Below are positions 1 to 10,704 of a stretch of 64,000 bases of DNA, one piece after another. The translations under genes and the position numbers were made by a program. Source of the stretch: Deltaproteobacteria bacterium (GTDB lineage: Bacteria > Desulfobacterota > Syntrophobacteria > Syntrophobacterales > Syntrophobacteraceae); assembly GCA_021777755.1 (NCBI GenBank), contig JAJYDE010000003.1, positions 62,001 to 126,000 on the forward strand. Direction: 5' to 3'. The notes under the pieces were generated by a model, which worked only from the letters and a program-made list of their open reading frames with translations, searched no databases and was not told where the DNA came from. Each line of letters opens with the position of its first letter. Position 1 is the stretch's first letter.

Positions 1-378
1 TCGGCGGTCAATCTCGTGGTCGCCCAAAGGCTGGTGCGCAAGGTATGCTCGGTCTGCAAGACCGTCGAAGAGGTCACCGCGGAGACCCTGCTCGACCTCG
101 GGCTCACCGATGAGGAACTTGGCACCTTTACCTGCTATCACGGCACGGGATGCTCGGCTTGTAACGATACCGGATATCGGGGACGTATCGCACTCTATGA
201 GGTCATGCCGCTCTATGACCAGATCCGCGAACTCGTGCTCATGGGCGCTTCGGCCGCGGAGATCAAGAAGGAATCCATCCGACTCGGGATGACCACCCTC
301 AGGCAGGCGGGAATTAACAAGCTCAAGGATGGAGTGACCACAGTCGAGGAAGTCATCAGGTCTTCAGCCAAGGATTGA
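1..378 (+). CDS. pilB: Type IV pilus assembly ATPase PilB, C-terminal end (partial)
   Basis: This is the last 125 codons of a GspE/PilB-family ATPase; the reading frame is open from base 1, so the start lies outside the window. The tetracysteine zinc site of this family is visible as two CxxC pairs (Cys16/Cys19 and Cys51/Cys54 of the visible part), followed by the conserved GYRGRxALYEVM segment. PilB powers pilus extension at the inner membrane, and pilC follows 125 bp downstream on the same strand. A GspE-type secretion ATPase is the alternative; the PilC and PilS-like neighbours favour PilB. Confidence 0.9.
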   Translation, partial: SAVNLVVAQRLVRKVCSVCKTVEEVTAETLLDLGLTDEELGTFTCYHGTGCSACNDTGYRGRIALYEVMPLYDQIRELVLMGASAAEIKKESIRLGMTTLRQAGINKLKDGVTTVEEVIRSSAKD

Positions 379-503
379 TTTGCCTGCGCCCTGCTCTTCC
401 GCCCGGATTACCAGCTTTCAAGCCTTAAGCACCGGCTTTGGACTGCAAATTGCAGGGCTTATGGTTACATGGAACTTATTACAGACACCACAGGAGAGTT
501 GGA

Positions 504-1715
504 ATGCCGATCTATTTATGGACAGGCAAAGATCGCTCTGGCAAGAAGCAAAAAGGCGAAATCGAGGCCGACAATCTCCCCCTGGCCCGCCAGATGGTCG
601 TCAAAAAGGGCGTGACCATCCAGAATATCAAAGTCAAGCCCAAGGACCTCCTGGAGTTCCTGCCGGCCATTGGCGGAGGGATCAAGGACAAGGACAAAGT
701 CATTTTCGTCAGACAGTTTGCAACCATGATCGATGCCGGACTGCCGCTTGTGCAGTGTTTGGATATCCTCCAGGACCAACAGGAAAACGACAATTTCAAA
801 AGAGTTATTCGACAGATCCAAAAAAGTGTCGAAGAAGGCTCGACACTGTCGGACGCCATCAAAAATCACCCCAAAGTCTTTGACAACCTGTTTCACAACC
901 TTGTGGCCGCGGGCGAGGTCGGAGGTATACTGGACGTCATTTTGAACAGGCTCGCCCAATACATAGAAAAAATGGCCAATCTGAAAAGAAAGGTCAAGGG
1001 CGCCCTTACCTACCCGGCCATCGTGGTTTCGATCGCCGTTATCGTGGTGGCGGTCATCCTGATCTTTGTCATTCCGGTCTTTACCAAGCTTTTCACCGAC
1101 GCCGGAGTCAAGTTGCCCGTAATGACGGTAATAGTGATGAACCTGAGCGACTTCGTGAAGCACTATATCCACTGGATCATCATTGGATTTGGTCTTTTGA
1201 TGTACGGGTTTCACCGGGTTCGCAAAACCCCGAAAGGACGTCACCTTTTTGACAAGATGTTTCTAAGGGCCCCGGTTTTCGGCATCCTGCTGCGAAAGAT
1301 TGCCGTAGCCCGCTTTACAAGGACCCTCGGGACCATGCTCTCCAGCGGGGTGCCGATTCTGGACGGCTTGGAGGTCGTTGCGGCCACGGCCGGAAACGCG
1401 GTTGTGGAACAGGCCATACGAAACGCGCGCCTCGCCATTTCCGAAGGCCGTTCGGTGGCCGAACCTCTGGCCGAAACAAACGTGTTTCCGACAATGGTGA
1501 CCCAGATGATTGCCGTGGGGGAAGCAACGGGGGCTCTGGACACCATGCTTGGCAAAATTGCCGATTTCTACGACGAGGAAGTCGATACGGCCGTCGGGTC
1601 CCTGACATCCCTGCTCGAACCCTTGCTGATTCTTTTCCTCGGCGTTACGATCGGCTTTTTGCTGGTGGCCATGTACATGCCGATCTTTCAATTGGCAGAC
1701 GTCGTTTCGAGATAG
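504..1715 (+). CDS. pilC: Type IV pilus inner-membrane platform protein PilC
   Basis: A 403-residue protein of the GspF/PilC family, the usual length, with two T2SSF domains. Three hydrophobic segments are visible (about residues 170-195, 220-240 and 370-395). The protein forms the inner-membrane platform on which the PilB motor acts. The start at ATG 504 is preferred over upstream in-frame codons because AGGAGAG lies just before it and the protein then begins MPIYLWTGKD, a typical PilC N-terminus. It lies between pilB and the sensor kinase, only 8 bp before the latter, so co-transcription is likely. Confidence 0.93.
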   Translation: MPIYLWTGKDRSGKKQKGEIEADNLPLARQMVVKKGVTIQNIKVKPKDLLEFLPAIGGGIKDKDKVIFVRQFATMIDAGLPLVQCLDILQDQQENDNFKRVIRQIQKSVEEGSTLSDAIKNHPKVFDNLFHNLVAAGEVGGILDVILNRLAQYIEKMANLKRKVKGALTYPAIVVSIAVIVVAVILIFVIPVFTKLFTDAGVKLPVMTVIVMNLSDFVKHYIHWIIIGFGLLMYGFHRVRKTPKGRHLFDKMFLRAPVFGILLRKIAVARFTRTLGTMLSSGVPILDGLEVVAATAGNAVVEQAIRNARLAISEGRSVAEPLAETNVFPTMVTQMIAVGEATGALDTMLGKIADFYDEEVDTAVGSLTSLLEPLLILFLGVTIGFLLVAMYMPIFQLADVVSR

Positions 1716-1723
1716 AAGGCCGC

Positions 1724-3445
1724 ATGGCCAAAACGGTTGAACAACACCTTGGCGAGGTCGATTCGAGTCGTCTGCGGAGCAAGCTCAAAAAGCTCCTGCT
1801 CTACCGGTTGGTGCTCGCCTTTTTTTTCCTCATCGTAACGATCGGCGTGGAAAGCCGCCGAAACGGGGCTCTTCCTTCCGGGCTCTTTCGCCCTCTCTAT
1901 CTGTTTTCGTGCATTCTTTTTCTGTTTACCATCATAGGGGCACTCGGTCTCAAGCGGATTCGCCGCCTGGAGCGCTTCGCCCTGGTCCAGATCCTTTTCG
2001 ATCTGGGCGCCATAACGGTTCTGGTCTATATGACGGGAGGAATCGAGAGCAGCTTTTCATCGCTCTACATGCTCGTCATATTCAGCGCGGCCCTGCTGCT
2101 CGACCGCCGGGCAAGCCTTCTGTCCGCGGCCGCGTGCTCCCTTGTCTACGGCATTGTTCTCGAACTTCAATGCTTTTCTTGGCTTTCTCCTCTCCAAATC
2201 GCCGCGGGCGCCGTCCAGCCCCGCGACAGTCGGACCTACCTTTTCAATGTCCTCATCAATACAGCCGCATTTTTCCTCGTGGGTCTTCTGGCCGGCTATC
2301 TGGCCCTGGAACTGCAAAGGTCCAAACTGCGCATTCGTGAGAAGGAAAGCGACCTCAAGGCACTGCAAACCCTCCACACGAGCATCGTGCAAAGCATGTC
2401 GAGCGGAGTTCTTACGGTCGATCTCGAAGAGCGCGTCATCTTTGCCAACAACGCCGCCACGGAAAGTCTTGGCAAAACGACCGAGGAAATCACCGGACGG
2501 CGGGTAGAGGAGATTTTTCCCGATATCGACTTTTCTCAAATTCAAAACGGCTCAGAACACGACACAACAAGACACGGAAGCCGTTTTGAGACCTGCTACA
2601 ACCATCCGGCGGGCATGACGGCCGTTTTTGGCTATTCGGCCTCGGCGTTGAGAATGGAGAGCGGAAAGACCTTCGGCTGGCTCATCGTATTTACCGACCT
2701 GACCAAACACAAGGCTCTCGAAGAACATCTCCAAAGAATGGAGCGCCTCGTGCTGGCCGGAAAAATGGCCGCCGAAATCGCCCATGAGATCAAAAATCCG
2801 CTGGCCGCGATGAGCGGGGCCGTGCAAATGCTCATGGAGGAACCGGCTCTAAGCCCCCTCAATCAAAGACTGACAGGAATCGTGCAACGCGAAATCGAAC
2901 GGGTAAACGGTCTGGTGAGCGAATTTCTCTGGATGACCAAAGGCTCGCCCCAATCGGCACGCATCGAGGACGTGGAGGTATGCCCGGTGATCGAGGAGAT
3001 CGTATCGCTTCTAAGGGCCAACAAGAAGGCCACGGCCTCCCATTCCATAAGGACCGGATTTCACGCGAAGCCCGTCATTGCAATCGACGCCCTCCATCTG
3101 CGCCGCATTCTGTGGAATCTTCTGGTAAACGCCATCGAAGCCATGCCCCGGGGCGGAGAGCTTTCCATCTCGGTCGGCCTGGAGCAAATTGCCGCCCCCC
3201 CGGGCAGGATGGTCAAAATAGATGTCCAAGACCGCGGATGCGGAATACCCGAATCGGCGCTCAAAAGAATTTTCGATCCCTTCTTTACCACCAAAACAAA
3301 CGGAACGGGCCTCGGGCTCAGTGTAGTCTACCAACTGATGGAAAAGGCCGCCGGCAAAGTCGAAGTCAGCGGCCGGCAGCCGGGGCAGGGAACAACCTTT
3401 TCGCTATTTTTCCCTCCAAGCAGCTCTTTTTCACTTGCCAAATGA
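1724..3445 (+). CDS. pilS: PilS-like membrane sensor histidine kinase
   Basis: A 573-residue kinase. The N-terminal 200 residues carry about six hydrophobic helices, as in PilS; a PAS region follows (about 215-325), then a HisKA dimerisation domain with the phospho-acceptor His354 in an AHEIKNPL box. The C-terminal HATPase domain has an N-box (NLLVNAIEAM) and G-boxes (DRGCGIPE, GTGLGL). PilS normally phosphorylates the NtrC-type regulator PilR to turn on pilA through sigma-54. No pilR follows; groES is next. The gene 3' end runs almost into the groES CIRCE element. The PilS name rests on topology and on pilBC upstream. Confidence 0.78.
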   Translation: MAKTVEQHLGEVDSSRLRSKLKKLLLYRLVLAFFFLIVTIGVESRRNGALPSGLFRPLYLFSCILFLFTIIGALGLKRIRRLERFALVQILFDLGAITVLVYMTGGIESSFSSLYMLVIFSAALLLDRRASLLSAAACSLVYGIVLELQCFSWLSPLQIAAGAVQPRDSRTYLFNVLINTAAFFLVGLLAGYLALELQRSKLRIREKESDLKALQTLHTSIVQSMSSGVLTVDLEERVIFANNAATESLGKTTEEITGRRVEEIFPDIDFSQIQNGSEHDTTRHGSRFETCYNHPAGMTAVFGYSASALRMESGKTFGWLIVFTDLTKHKALEEHLQRMERLVLAGKMAAEIAHEIKNPLAAMSGAVQMLMEEPALSPLNQRLTGIVQREIERVNGLVSEFLWMTKGSPQSARIEDVEVCPVIEEIVSLLRANKKATASHSIRTGFHAKPVIAIDALHLRRILWNLLVNAIEAMPRGGELSISVGLEQIAAPPGRMVKIDVQDRGCGIPESALKRIFDPFFTTKTNGTGLGLSVVYQLMEKAAGKVEVSGRQPGQGTTFSLFFPPSSSFSLAK

Positions 3446-3459
3446 AGGCGCGATGATTA

Positions 3460-3486
3460 AAAGCACTCATCATAGACGAGTGCTAA
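3460..3486 (+). promoter_or_regulatory. CIRCE element (HrcA operator) of groESL
   Basis: The inverted repeat AAAGCACTC-N9-GAGTGCTAA lies 70 bp before groES. The right arm matches the CIRCE consensus exactly and the left arm matches 7 of 9 positions. In many bacteria HrcA binds this site and represses groESL until heat stress. A loose TTGCCA at 3435-3440 with an A/T-rich segment about 16 bp later could be the promoter, overlapping the last codons of the sensor kinase. hrcA is not in the window. Confidence 0.93.
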
Positions 3487-3555
3487 CACTGCCGGGCGAG
3501 GCCCTTCGGATTGCCTTGCCCCAATCCACTTTGATCCAAACCGAAAGGAGTTGTT

Positions 3556-5507
<1,952 letters not shown>

Positions 5508-5599
5508 GGATGGAGCCTCTCAGGTTGAAAAGAGGTCCGTCACAGCTCGTCTAAGGGCTCCAATGCCGGATCATGCCTGATGTGGAACCGTTTTTCATT

Positions 5600-5637
5600 A
5601 GCCCCCGGCCCTTTTTTAGGCCCGGGGGCTTTTTTTA
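5600..5637 (+). terminator. Rho-independent terminator after groEL
   Basis: A GC-rich stem (AGCCCCCGG paired with CCGGGGGCT, plus two inner pairs) around a T-rich loop is followed by a run of seven T. It lies about 95 bp after the groEL stop. Confidence 0.92.
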
Positions 5638-5867
5638 TCGGCGAAGTCTTGAGTGCGCCCAATAAGCATTGAATCCGGATAATGTCGGCGCTGCCAAAGG
5701 GAGGAGCGGGGAAAATCTCCCTGCTGATTTAAGTAATTTGAGTGTTTCGTGGCGACGGCAAAGACTATATAATGGGGGCCTAGCGGTTTTACCGCGAAGA
5801 ATCCGCATCCCTGTTTTCAGTTGTATGAACAAACGGCCCAACCTACCCGGAGGCGAAGAGTCAACCA
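5638..5867 (+). promoter_or_regulatory. Intergenic region with likely promoter of the PH-kinase gene
   Basis: No gene is seen between the groEL terminator and the kinase gene. A perfect -10 hexamer TATAAT is at 5768-5773, but no good -35 lies at the right distance (TTTCGT at 17 bp is weak). If used, it gives a leader of about 90 nt. GGAGG at about 5850 precedes the kinase ATG. Confidence 0.4.
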
Positions 5868-7679
5868 ATGATCACAGAAAAATGGATCGTCCCGAAGTCC
5901 CCCCAGCCGATAGATGGCGAAGTGGTCCATGAGGGCTATATTTACAAGTTGGGCGAGGCCTCTTTTTTTATGGAGGCTCAGTGGGAAAAACGATGGGCCA
6001 AGCTCATCGTCGGCAAGCCGATAGTGGGAGGGCCGAGCAAGGCGTGGATTGTTTACTTTAAAATGAACGATCACTCGTTGCTTACAAAAACCGATTCCGA
6101 GGTGATCGAGGCTGCCGCGAAATTTCAGAAGACTAAAAATCTGGAGGGAATCGACGCGGCATGGAAGGGGATGCTCACGGCAAGGGGGGGCATTGCTCTT
6201 CATGACATGGCAAAACTTGTGGAAAGGGTCCAAAACGGCCCGCCGAAGATTCCAGGGGGCGGATTCGACCTTCATCCCAAGGCGGGCACCAAGAGGACGT
6301 GGCGCATTTGGACCGGCTCGGAGAGCATGGCCGACCCATTCGGCTGGGCACAGGAGATTCTGGCCCATGCCCCTGGCATCGCCGCCGAATATGAGAACTT
6401 CACAAAGTATGAGGGCGTTAAGTACAAGCCGGCCAATAAATCGGATGCCATCACCGTTAAGGTGGGCGACGGCACGAATATCAGAGTTGCCCTTCTCGCG
6501 CCCAAATCGCTCGATAGCGGCTATCTTGTCACGCGCAAACTGGGGGCGGGCAGCTTCGGCAAATTCCGCTATGCGCTCAAATATAAAGACGACGGAAAAA
6601 ACAAACTTCTTGCCGTTAAGGAATGTCGTACCGTCGAGAGCAACCATGTCGATGGGGGACCCTCCCGAACCAGCACCTCGACCAGAGAGCAGATCCATAA
6701 CGAGTTCGATAGGATGGAGGTATTGGGATGTAAAGTCAAGATCCTCGACAGGATCGAAATTCCCGTTCTGGGCTATGGAAATAATCACGGGCTGAAGATA
6801 TACGGAATAATGGATTTACTCTACGAATTCTCCCTTTTGTTCAGTAGAATAAAAAAGCTGCCCGATGATAAAAAACGCGCCGCCGGCCGCCTGCTTTTGT
6901 GGGACATTGCAACCGATTTGCAGAAGTGCCACCAAAAAGACTATGCCCACCGCGATTTAAAACCCGAAAATATATTTGTCAGAGATGACGGATATATATG
7001 TTTGATGGACTACGGGGGGTGTTTGAAAAACGGGGTTGATTCCCAAAACGTGGGATATACGCCCGGCTACCGGCCCGATGCCTGGGGTGAGGCCCAGCTG
7101 TCTCGTTGGACGTACGATATTTACGCCCTCATGGTGACATGGCTGCTGATGTTTGGTTCCAACATAGTCGCCACGGATAAGGCCTTGAAGGCTATAATCA
7201 AAGAGACCAAGAATAATAATATTGACGCCACCGCCTTGAAGAAGAAGGCGACTTCAAGTGAGGAAAATTATACCATCCTCAAGAGAGCTTTCGAGATCGA
7301 CGAGCAGATGTCCACCTTTTTATTGCCAAGGCTATTGAACGAGAGTCCTCTTTTTTCATTCCCGATCAAGCCACTAAATCCACCCGGCAATTGCAGCGCA
7401 GCCGATATACTCAATGCGCTCACGTCATTAAATTACGGCAATCAAAACGGGGGAGCAATGAACCTCGACAAGGAACTCGGGAATGCAAGGCAGAACATAA
7501 AGGAGATGATTCCGAAGTTACCCGACTACAATGAGCGTGCAACCTATCTCACGAAAATGATCGAGGTCAGGAGTAAATTCGCCGGGCTCTTAAAAGATGC
7601 CAAGAACGAGAACCTGCAAGCGAATAAATTCGCTCCCATGAAGAAAAAATTCAGTTTGTTCGGCTCGAAGTCCGGATAA
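5868..7679 (+). CDS. Eukaryotic-like Ser/Thr protein kinase with N-terminal PH-like region
   Basis: A 603-residue protein. Residues about 218-470 form a Hanks-type kinase: Gly-loop GAGSFG (226-231), ATP-binding Lys251 (LAVKE), catalytic HRDLKPEN (361-368), metal-binding DYG (381-383, in place of DFG) and YDIYAL after the activation loop. Residues about 20-168 read like a pleckstrin-homology domain: EGYIYKLG and W-x-KRWAKL strands, then KRTWRIWTG and a terminal GWAQEI helix. The last 120 residues look helical. No transmembrane segment is seen, so it is probably cytosolic or peripheral. Base composition is lower in GC than its neighbours, suggesting acquisition. The substrate is unknown and no phosphatase lies beside it. 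Confidence 0.8.
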   Translation: MITEKWIVPKSPQPIDGEVVHEGYIYKLGEASFFMEAQWEKRWAKLIVGKPIVGGPSKAWIVYFKMNDHSLLTKTDSEVIEAAAKFQKTKNLEGIDAAWKGMLTARGGIALHDMAKLVERVQNGPPKIPGGGFDLHPKAGTKRTWRIWTGSESMADPFGWAQEILAHAPGIAAEYENFTKYEGVKYKPANKSDAITVKVGDGTNIRVALLAPKSLDSGYLVTRKLGAGSFGKFRYALKYKDDGKNKLLAVKECRTVESNHVDGGPSRTSTSTREQIHNEFDRMEVLGCKVKILDRIEIPVLGYGNNHGLKIYGIMDLLYEFSLLFSRIKKLPDDKKRAAGRLLLWDIATDLQKCHQKDYAHRDLKPENIFVRDDGYICLMDYGGCLKNGVDSQNVGYTPGYRPDAWGEAQLSRWTYDIYALMVTWLLMFGSNIVATDKALKAIIKETKNNNIDATALKKKATSSEENYTILKRAFEIDEQMSTFLLPRLLNESPLFSFPIKPLNPPGNCSAADILNALTSLNYGNQNGGAMNLDKELGNARQNIKEMIPKLPDYNERATYLTKMIEVRSKFAGLLKDAKNENLQANKFAPMKKKFSLFGSKSG

Positions 7680-7762
7680 TGACATCAATGGTGGCACATG
7701 CATCCAGAGCTGTTGAAAAGACGTAATTTGCACTGTTTCGCCGAGCAGGAGGGTTTGGAGAG

Positions 7763-8443
7763 ATGAAAACTCCACTGGAGAAGGAATTGGATCGGCTTCA
7801 AGATGAACTGATAGACCTTGGAGTCATCGTCGAACGCAGTCTGGTCGAAGCGGTCGAGATTCTTGGCAAGGCACGCCTCGAGGACGCCAAGCGGCTGATC
7901 GAAGCCGACTCCGGTATAAACCGCAGACGCTATCAAATCGAATCGGACACCCTGGTGCTGATAGCCAGGCAGCAACCCATGGCCAAAGACCTTCGCAGCC
8001 TTGCGGCCATTCTCGAAATTGCCGGAGAACTGGAAAGAATCGCCGACTACTCCAAGGGGATTGCAAAAATTGCGCTTCAACTGGGGAATAAACCCCTTGT
8101 CAAACCGTTGATCGATGTTCCCAGAATGGCGGCCCTGGCATCGGACATGCTCCACAGGGCGCTCCTGTCGTTTGTGGACAGGGACATCGAGGCGGCCAAT
8201 TCGATCCCCGGGGAAGACCAGCAGATTGACGATCTCTACGATCAGGTTTATCGGGAACTGATGACCTACGTTCTGGCCGACCCCAGAAACATCGACGGCG
8301 CGAGCCACCTCATGTGGGTGGCTCACAACCTGGAGCGCGCCGCCGACCGGGTGGTCAACATCTGTGAGCGCGTCATCTTCACGGTCACCGGCGAGCTGAT
8401 CGAATTCGACGACAGGCTTCCTTGTGAGGAGGCAAAACCCTAG
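7763..8443 (+). CDS. phoU: Phosphate-signalling protein PhoU
   Basis: A 226-residue protein built of two repeated three-helix bundles. Each repeat has the family metal-binding stretch (ELERIADYSKGIAK near residue 90, NLERAADRVVNICERV near 190). PhoU links the Pst phosphate transporter to the PhoR kinase and limits phosphate uptake. Here it stands alone: no pst or phoBR gene is adjacent. GCAGGAGGG lies upstream of the ATG. An inverted repeat follows the stop. Confidence 0.93.
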   Translation: MKTPLEKELDRLQDELIDLGVIVERSLVEAVEILGKARLEDAKRLIEADSGINRRRYQIESDTLVLIARQQPMAKDLRSLAAILEIAGELERIADYSKGIAKIALQLGNKPLVKPLIDVPRMAALASDMLHRALLSFVDRDIEAANSIPGEDQQIDDLYDQVYRELMTYVLADPRNIDGASHLMWVAHNLERAADRVVNICERVIFTVTGELIEFDDRLPCEEAKP

Positions 8444-8451
8444 CAAAAGAA

Positions 8452-8493
8452 CCGGTGAATGGGTGAATTCTAAAATAATTGTCCATTCACCGG
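8452..8493. terminator. Bidirectional hairpin between convergent phoU and thioredoxin-reductase-like gene
   Basis: A perfect 11-bp inverted repeat (CCGGTGAATGG and CCATTCACCGG, 20-nt spacer) sits between the two convergent stops. There is no long T-run on either side, so it may need Rho or act only partly. Confidence 0.6.
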
Positions 8494-8506
8494 GGCTTGC
8501 GCGGAG

Positions 8507-10159
8507 CTACATCTTTGCAATCCCGCCCGGCTTTTCCAGCTCGGAGGTCCAATAGGGATGATGGAGGTCTTCAAACACCGAGAGAGCCGCCTCGGTTCCC
8601 TGCCCCATGGCGGTTACGATCTGTTTGTAGCCCCCTTCAACATCTCCGGCGCTATAGATTCCCGGGATATTCGTTCTATGATGGGCGTCGTGCTTGATGA
8701 AACCATCCGGGGACAATTCCACGCCAACGGATTTGGCCAGTTCCACCGAAGGCTCGTATCCGATGGCCACGAAAACTCCCTGTACGGGGAAAGGGTAGAC
8801 TTCACCGGTCCGGTTGTTTCGCAAGACAACTTCGGCCACCTTTTCCCTGCCCCTGATCTCCAGGACTTCGGTATCCCAGAGGACCTCGATGTTATTTGAA
8901 AATATGTTTTTTGCCAGATGCTCCTGGGCCCTCAGGCTGTTTCGCCTGTGTACAAGAACCGTCTGGACGCCGATGTTGTGCAGATGCAGCGCTTCGGTCA
9001 CCGCGCTGTTACCCCCGCCGATGACCACCACCTTCCTGTTTTTGAAAAGGGGCCCGTCGCAGGTCGCGCAGTAGCTGACTCCGCGTCCCATGAAGTTCAT
9101 TTCCCCTGTGACGCCCAGCTTCTTGTAATTGGCCCCGGTAGCCAGCACCAGTGCCCTGGCGATATACCTTCTTCTGCCCGTTTGCACCTCGATTCGTTCG
9201 CCGGGCCGAATTTCGACCACTTCTTCTCCCTGAAAGATCTGGACATACTCCAGGGCATGGCTGACCAGGATATCCACCAAAGTTTTGCCTGGAACTCTTG
9301 CAAAACCGGGATAGTTTTCCACGACGGGGGTCGTGGCCACCTGCCCTCCCAGTGCGCCCCGCTCGATTACGGCCGTTCTGAGGCCGCTTCGAACCGTATA
9401 GATCCCCGTGGCAAGGCCGGCCGGTCCCCCGCCCACGATCACGACGTCGGTTTCGATAATCTCCGCATCGGTTTCCGGTATGAAAACGGTCTGTTGTTCG
9501 AGCTTTTCAAGGGATGCGACAAACAGCTCTTCGGGTTGCGCCCCCCTGGCGATAAGAATATCGTTTGCAAAGGCCTGCGGGACACTGAAGGCCGAGTAGC
9601 GATTGGCGGTTTCCTGGTTCGACTGGATGTCGATGATTTCAAGCGAAACCATATCCGGCCTTTCGATGGCCGCCTTCACCGCATTTAGCGCCTCGTCGGG
9701 ACAATAAGGACAGGTGGGGCTCACAAACACCTTGATTTCTCTTCTCCCGCCGATCCTTTTCATAACGTTTAGCGACTGTTCGCTCATATTGCTCGTGTGA
9801 AACCCTATGAGCAGAATCATTCCAACCAGGGTCCTGCCTTCCTCGCCGTAAGGGACGCCCATATATTTTACGGAATAGCGATCGGGTTCAAAAACAAGGG
9901 CCGGAGCGCTCTCCACATTGAGCTTCCTTGCCTCTTCACTGTTCAAGTCGAACTCGCTTAGCACGACCTTCTTGGATATCCTGCTGAAACTCCTCAGAAG
10001 ATCCTGCGCGGCCCTATTGAGAAGATCGTTTCGACCCTTTTCGGTAAAAAGCATTATTCGCACCGCATTGGGAAGCGCATCGAAGGCCGCCCGGAGCTGC
10101 TCTTCGACCTCGGGGCCCCAAAAGGAATTTTGCTCTGTTCCAGGTTTGTCTTCCGCCAT
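8507..10159 (-). CDS. AhpF-like thioredoxin/peroxiredoxin reductase with tandem thioredoxin-fold N-terminus
   Basis: A 550-residue flavoprotein. Residues 1-225 form two thioredoxin folds as in AhpF; only the second has a redox motif (CPYC, Cys150-Cys153). Residues about 235-550 are a thioredoxin-reductase module with FAD motif GGGPAG (243-248), active-site CATC (Cys364-Cys367), NADPH motif GGGNSA (381-386) and a C-terminal FAD segment GIYSAGDV. Electrons would pass from NAD(P)H through FAD and CATC to the N-terminal CPYC and then to a partner. AhpF normally serves the peroxidase AhpC, but no ahpC is near, so the partner is uncertain. Confidence 0.87.
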   Translation of the reverse strand: MAEDKPGTEQNSFWGPEVEEQLRAAFDALPNAVRIMLFTEKGRNDLLNRAAQDLLRSFSRISKKVVLSEFDLNSEEARKLNVESAPALVFEPDRYSVKYMGVPYGEEGRTLVGMILLIGFHTSNMSEQSLNVMKRIGGRREIKVFVSPTCPYCPDEALNAVKAAIERPDMVSLEIIDIQSNQETANRYSAFSVPQAFANDILIARGAQPEELFVASLEKLEQQTVFIPETDAEIIETDVVIVGGGPAGLATGIYTVRSGLRTAVIERGALGGQVATTPVVENYPGFARVPGKTLVDILVSHALEYVQIFQGEEVVEIRPGERIEVQTGRRRYIARALVLATGANYKKLGVTGEMNFMGRGVSYCATCDGPLFKNRKVVVIGGGNSAVTEALHLHNIGVQTVLVHRRNSLRAQEHLAKNIFSNNIEVLWDTEVLEIRGREKVAEVVLRNNRTGEVYPFPVQGVFVAIGYEPSVELAKSVGVELSPDGFIKHDAHHRTNIPGIYSAGDVEGGYKQIVTAMGQGTEAALSVFEDLHHPYWTSELEKPGGIAKM

Positions 10160-10490
10160 TTTTCCCCCCTTTTACATACCGTTACCGTAGCTTACCCAAG
10201 ACAACTTAAAAAGATAAGCACGAATGGTTCCTCGTTCCACTCCCCGCATAGTGGACATTAACAATGCGCGCCTCCTTCGCGCGAGTTTTCGAGGATCTTC
10301 CCGGTACGGGCATCAACGCCGACTTCTCGCGTAGCCTTTCCATGCCGGATGTCAGCAGGGCTTCGCGGGCTTGCGGGGGGCATCGATCGTAAATATATTT
10401 CGGAAAGTAACGGAGGCAAAATTCGCTGCCTCCCGCAAGGGATGTGGCAAATCCGAGCCATCTTCAGCTGTGACAAAATGGAGAAAATCT
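10160..10490. other. Divergent intergenic region
   Basis: This 331-bp stretch separates the minus-strand AhpF-like gene from the plus-strand 67-residue protein and should hold both promoters. I see no clear -35/-10 pair or operator. The only coding trace is a possible PepSY-like remnant listed separately. Confidence 0.4.
10258..10385 (-). pseudogene. Possible remnant of a PepSY-domain gene
   Basis: The minus strand encodes EVGVDARTGKIL just before a stop, which reads like the last strands of a PepSY domain (typical ending evdaktGkil). Extending upstream needs a frame change near 10340, giving a helix-like AREALLTSGMERLRE. No start, signal peptide or second domain is visible. The match is short and could be chance. 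Confidence 0.22.
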
Positions 10491-10694
10491 ATGAATGATC
10501 AACTGCTTGAAAGAATCGGCGACCACATTGCGCAAAAAGAAGGCTACGAGGGTCTCAAAGGGATTGATGGCGTCTACAGATACCTTGTTGACAAATACCG
10601 ATGGCAGCCCCAGGAGGTGCGCAGGCTCCAGAGCGAAGACCTCCATCTTCTATTGGCGGGCTACGAGGAAAAACCCACAACGGCCTGGGACTAG
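10491..10694 (+). CDS. Small conserved-type protein of unknown function (67 aa)
   Basis: A 67-residue cytosolic protein starting MNDQLLERIGDHIAQ. A GGAGAA ribosome-binding site lies 5 bp before ATG 10491, which is why this start is preferred over an in-frame upstream codon. It is helical and charged, has no cysteines and no membrane segment, and ends EKPTTAWD. I recognise no domain. It is convergent with cysS, whose stop is 11 bp away. Confidence 0.62.
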   Translation: MNDQLLERIGDHIAQKEGYEGLKGIDGVYRYLVDKYRWQPQEVRRLQSEDLHLLLAGYEEKPTTAWD

Positions 10695-10704
10695 CATCGC
10701 ACTA

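Noticed and set aside
516-1244. 242-codon open frame on the minus strand inside pilC
   Set aside because: Antisense to a clear pilC gene; composition rich in His/Asp/Arg without any domain, typical of a shadow frame.
7690-7710. TGGCAC upstream of phoU, considered as a sigma-54 -24 element
   Set aside because: No TTGC occurs at the required spacing, so it is not a -24/-12 promoter.
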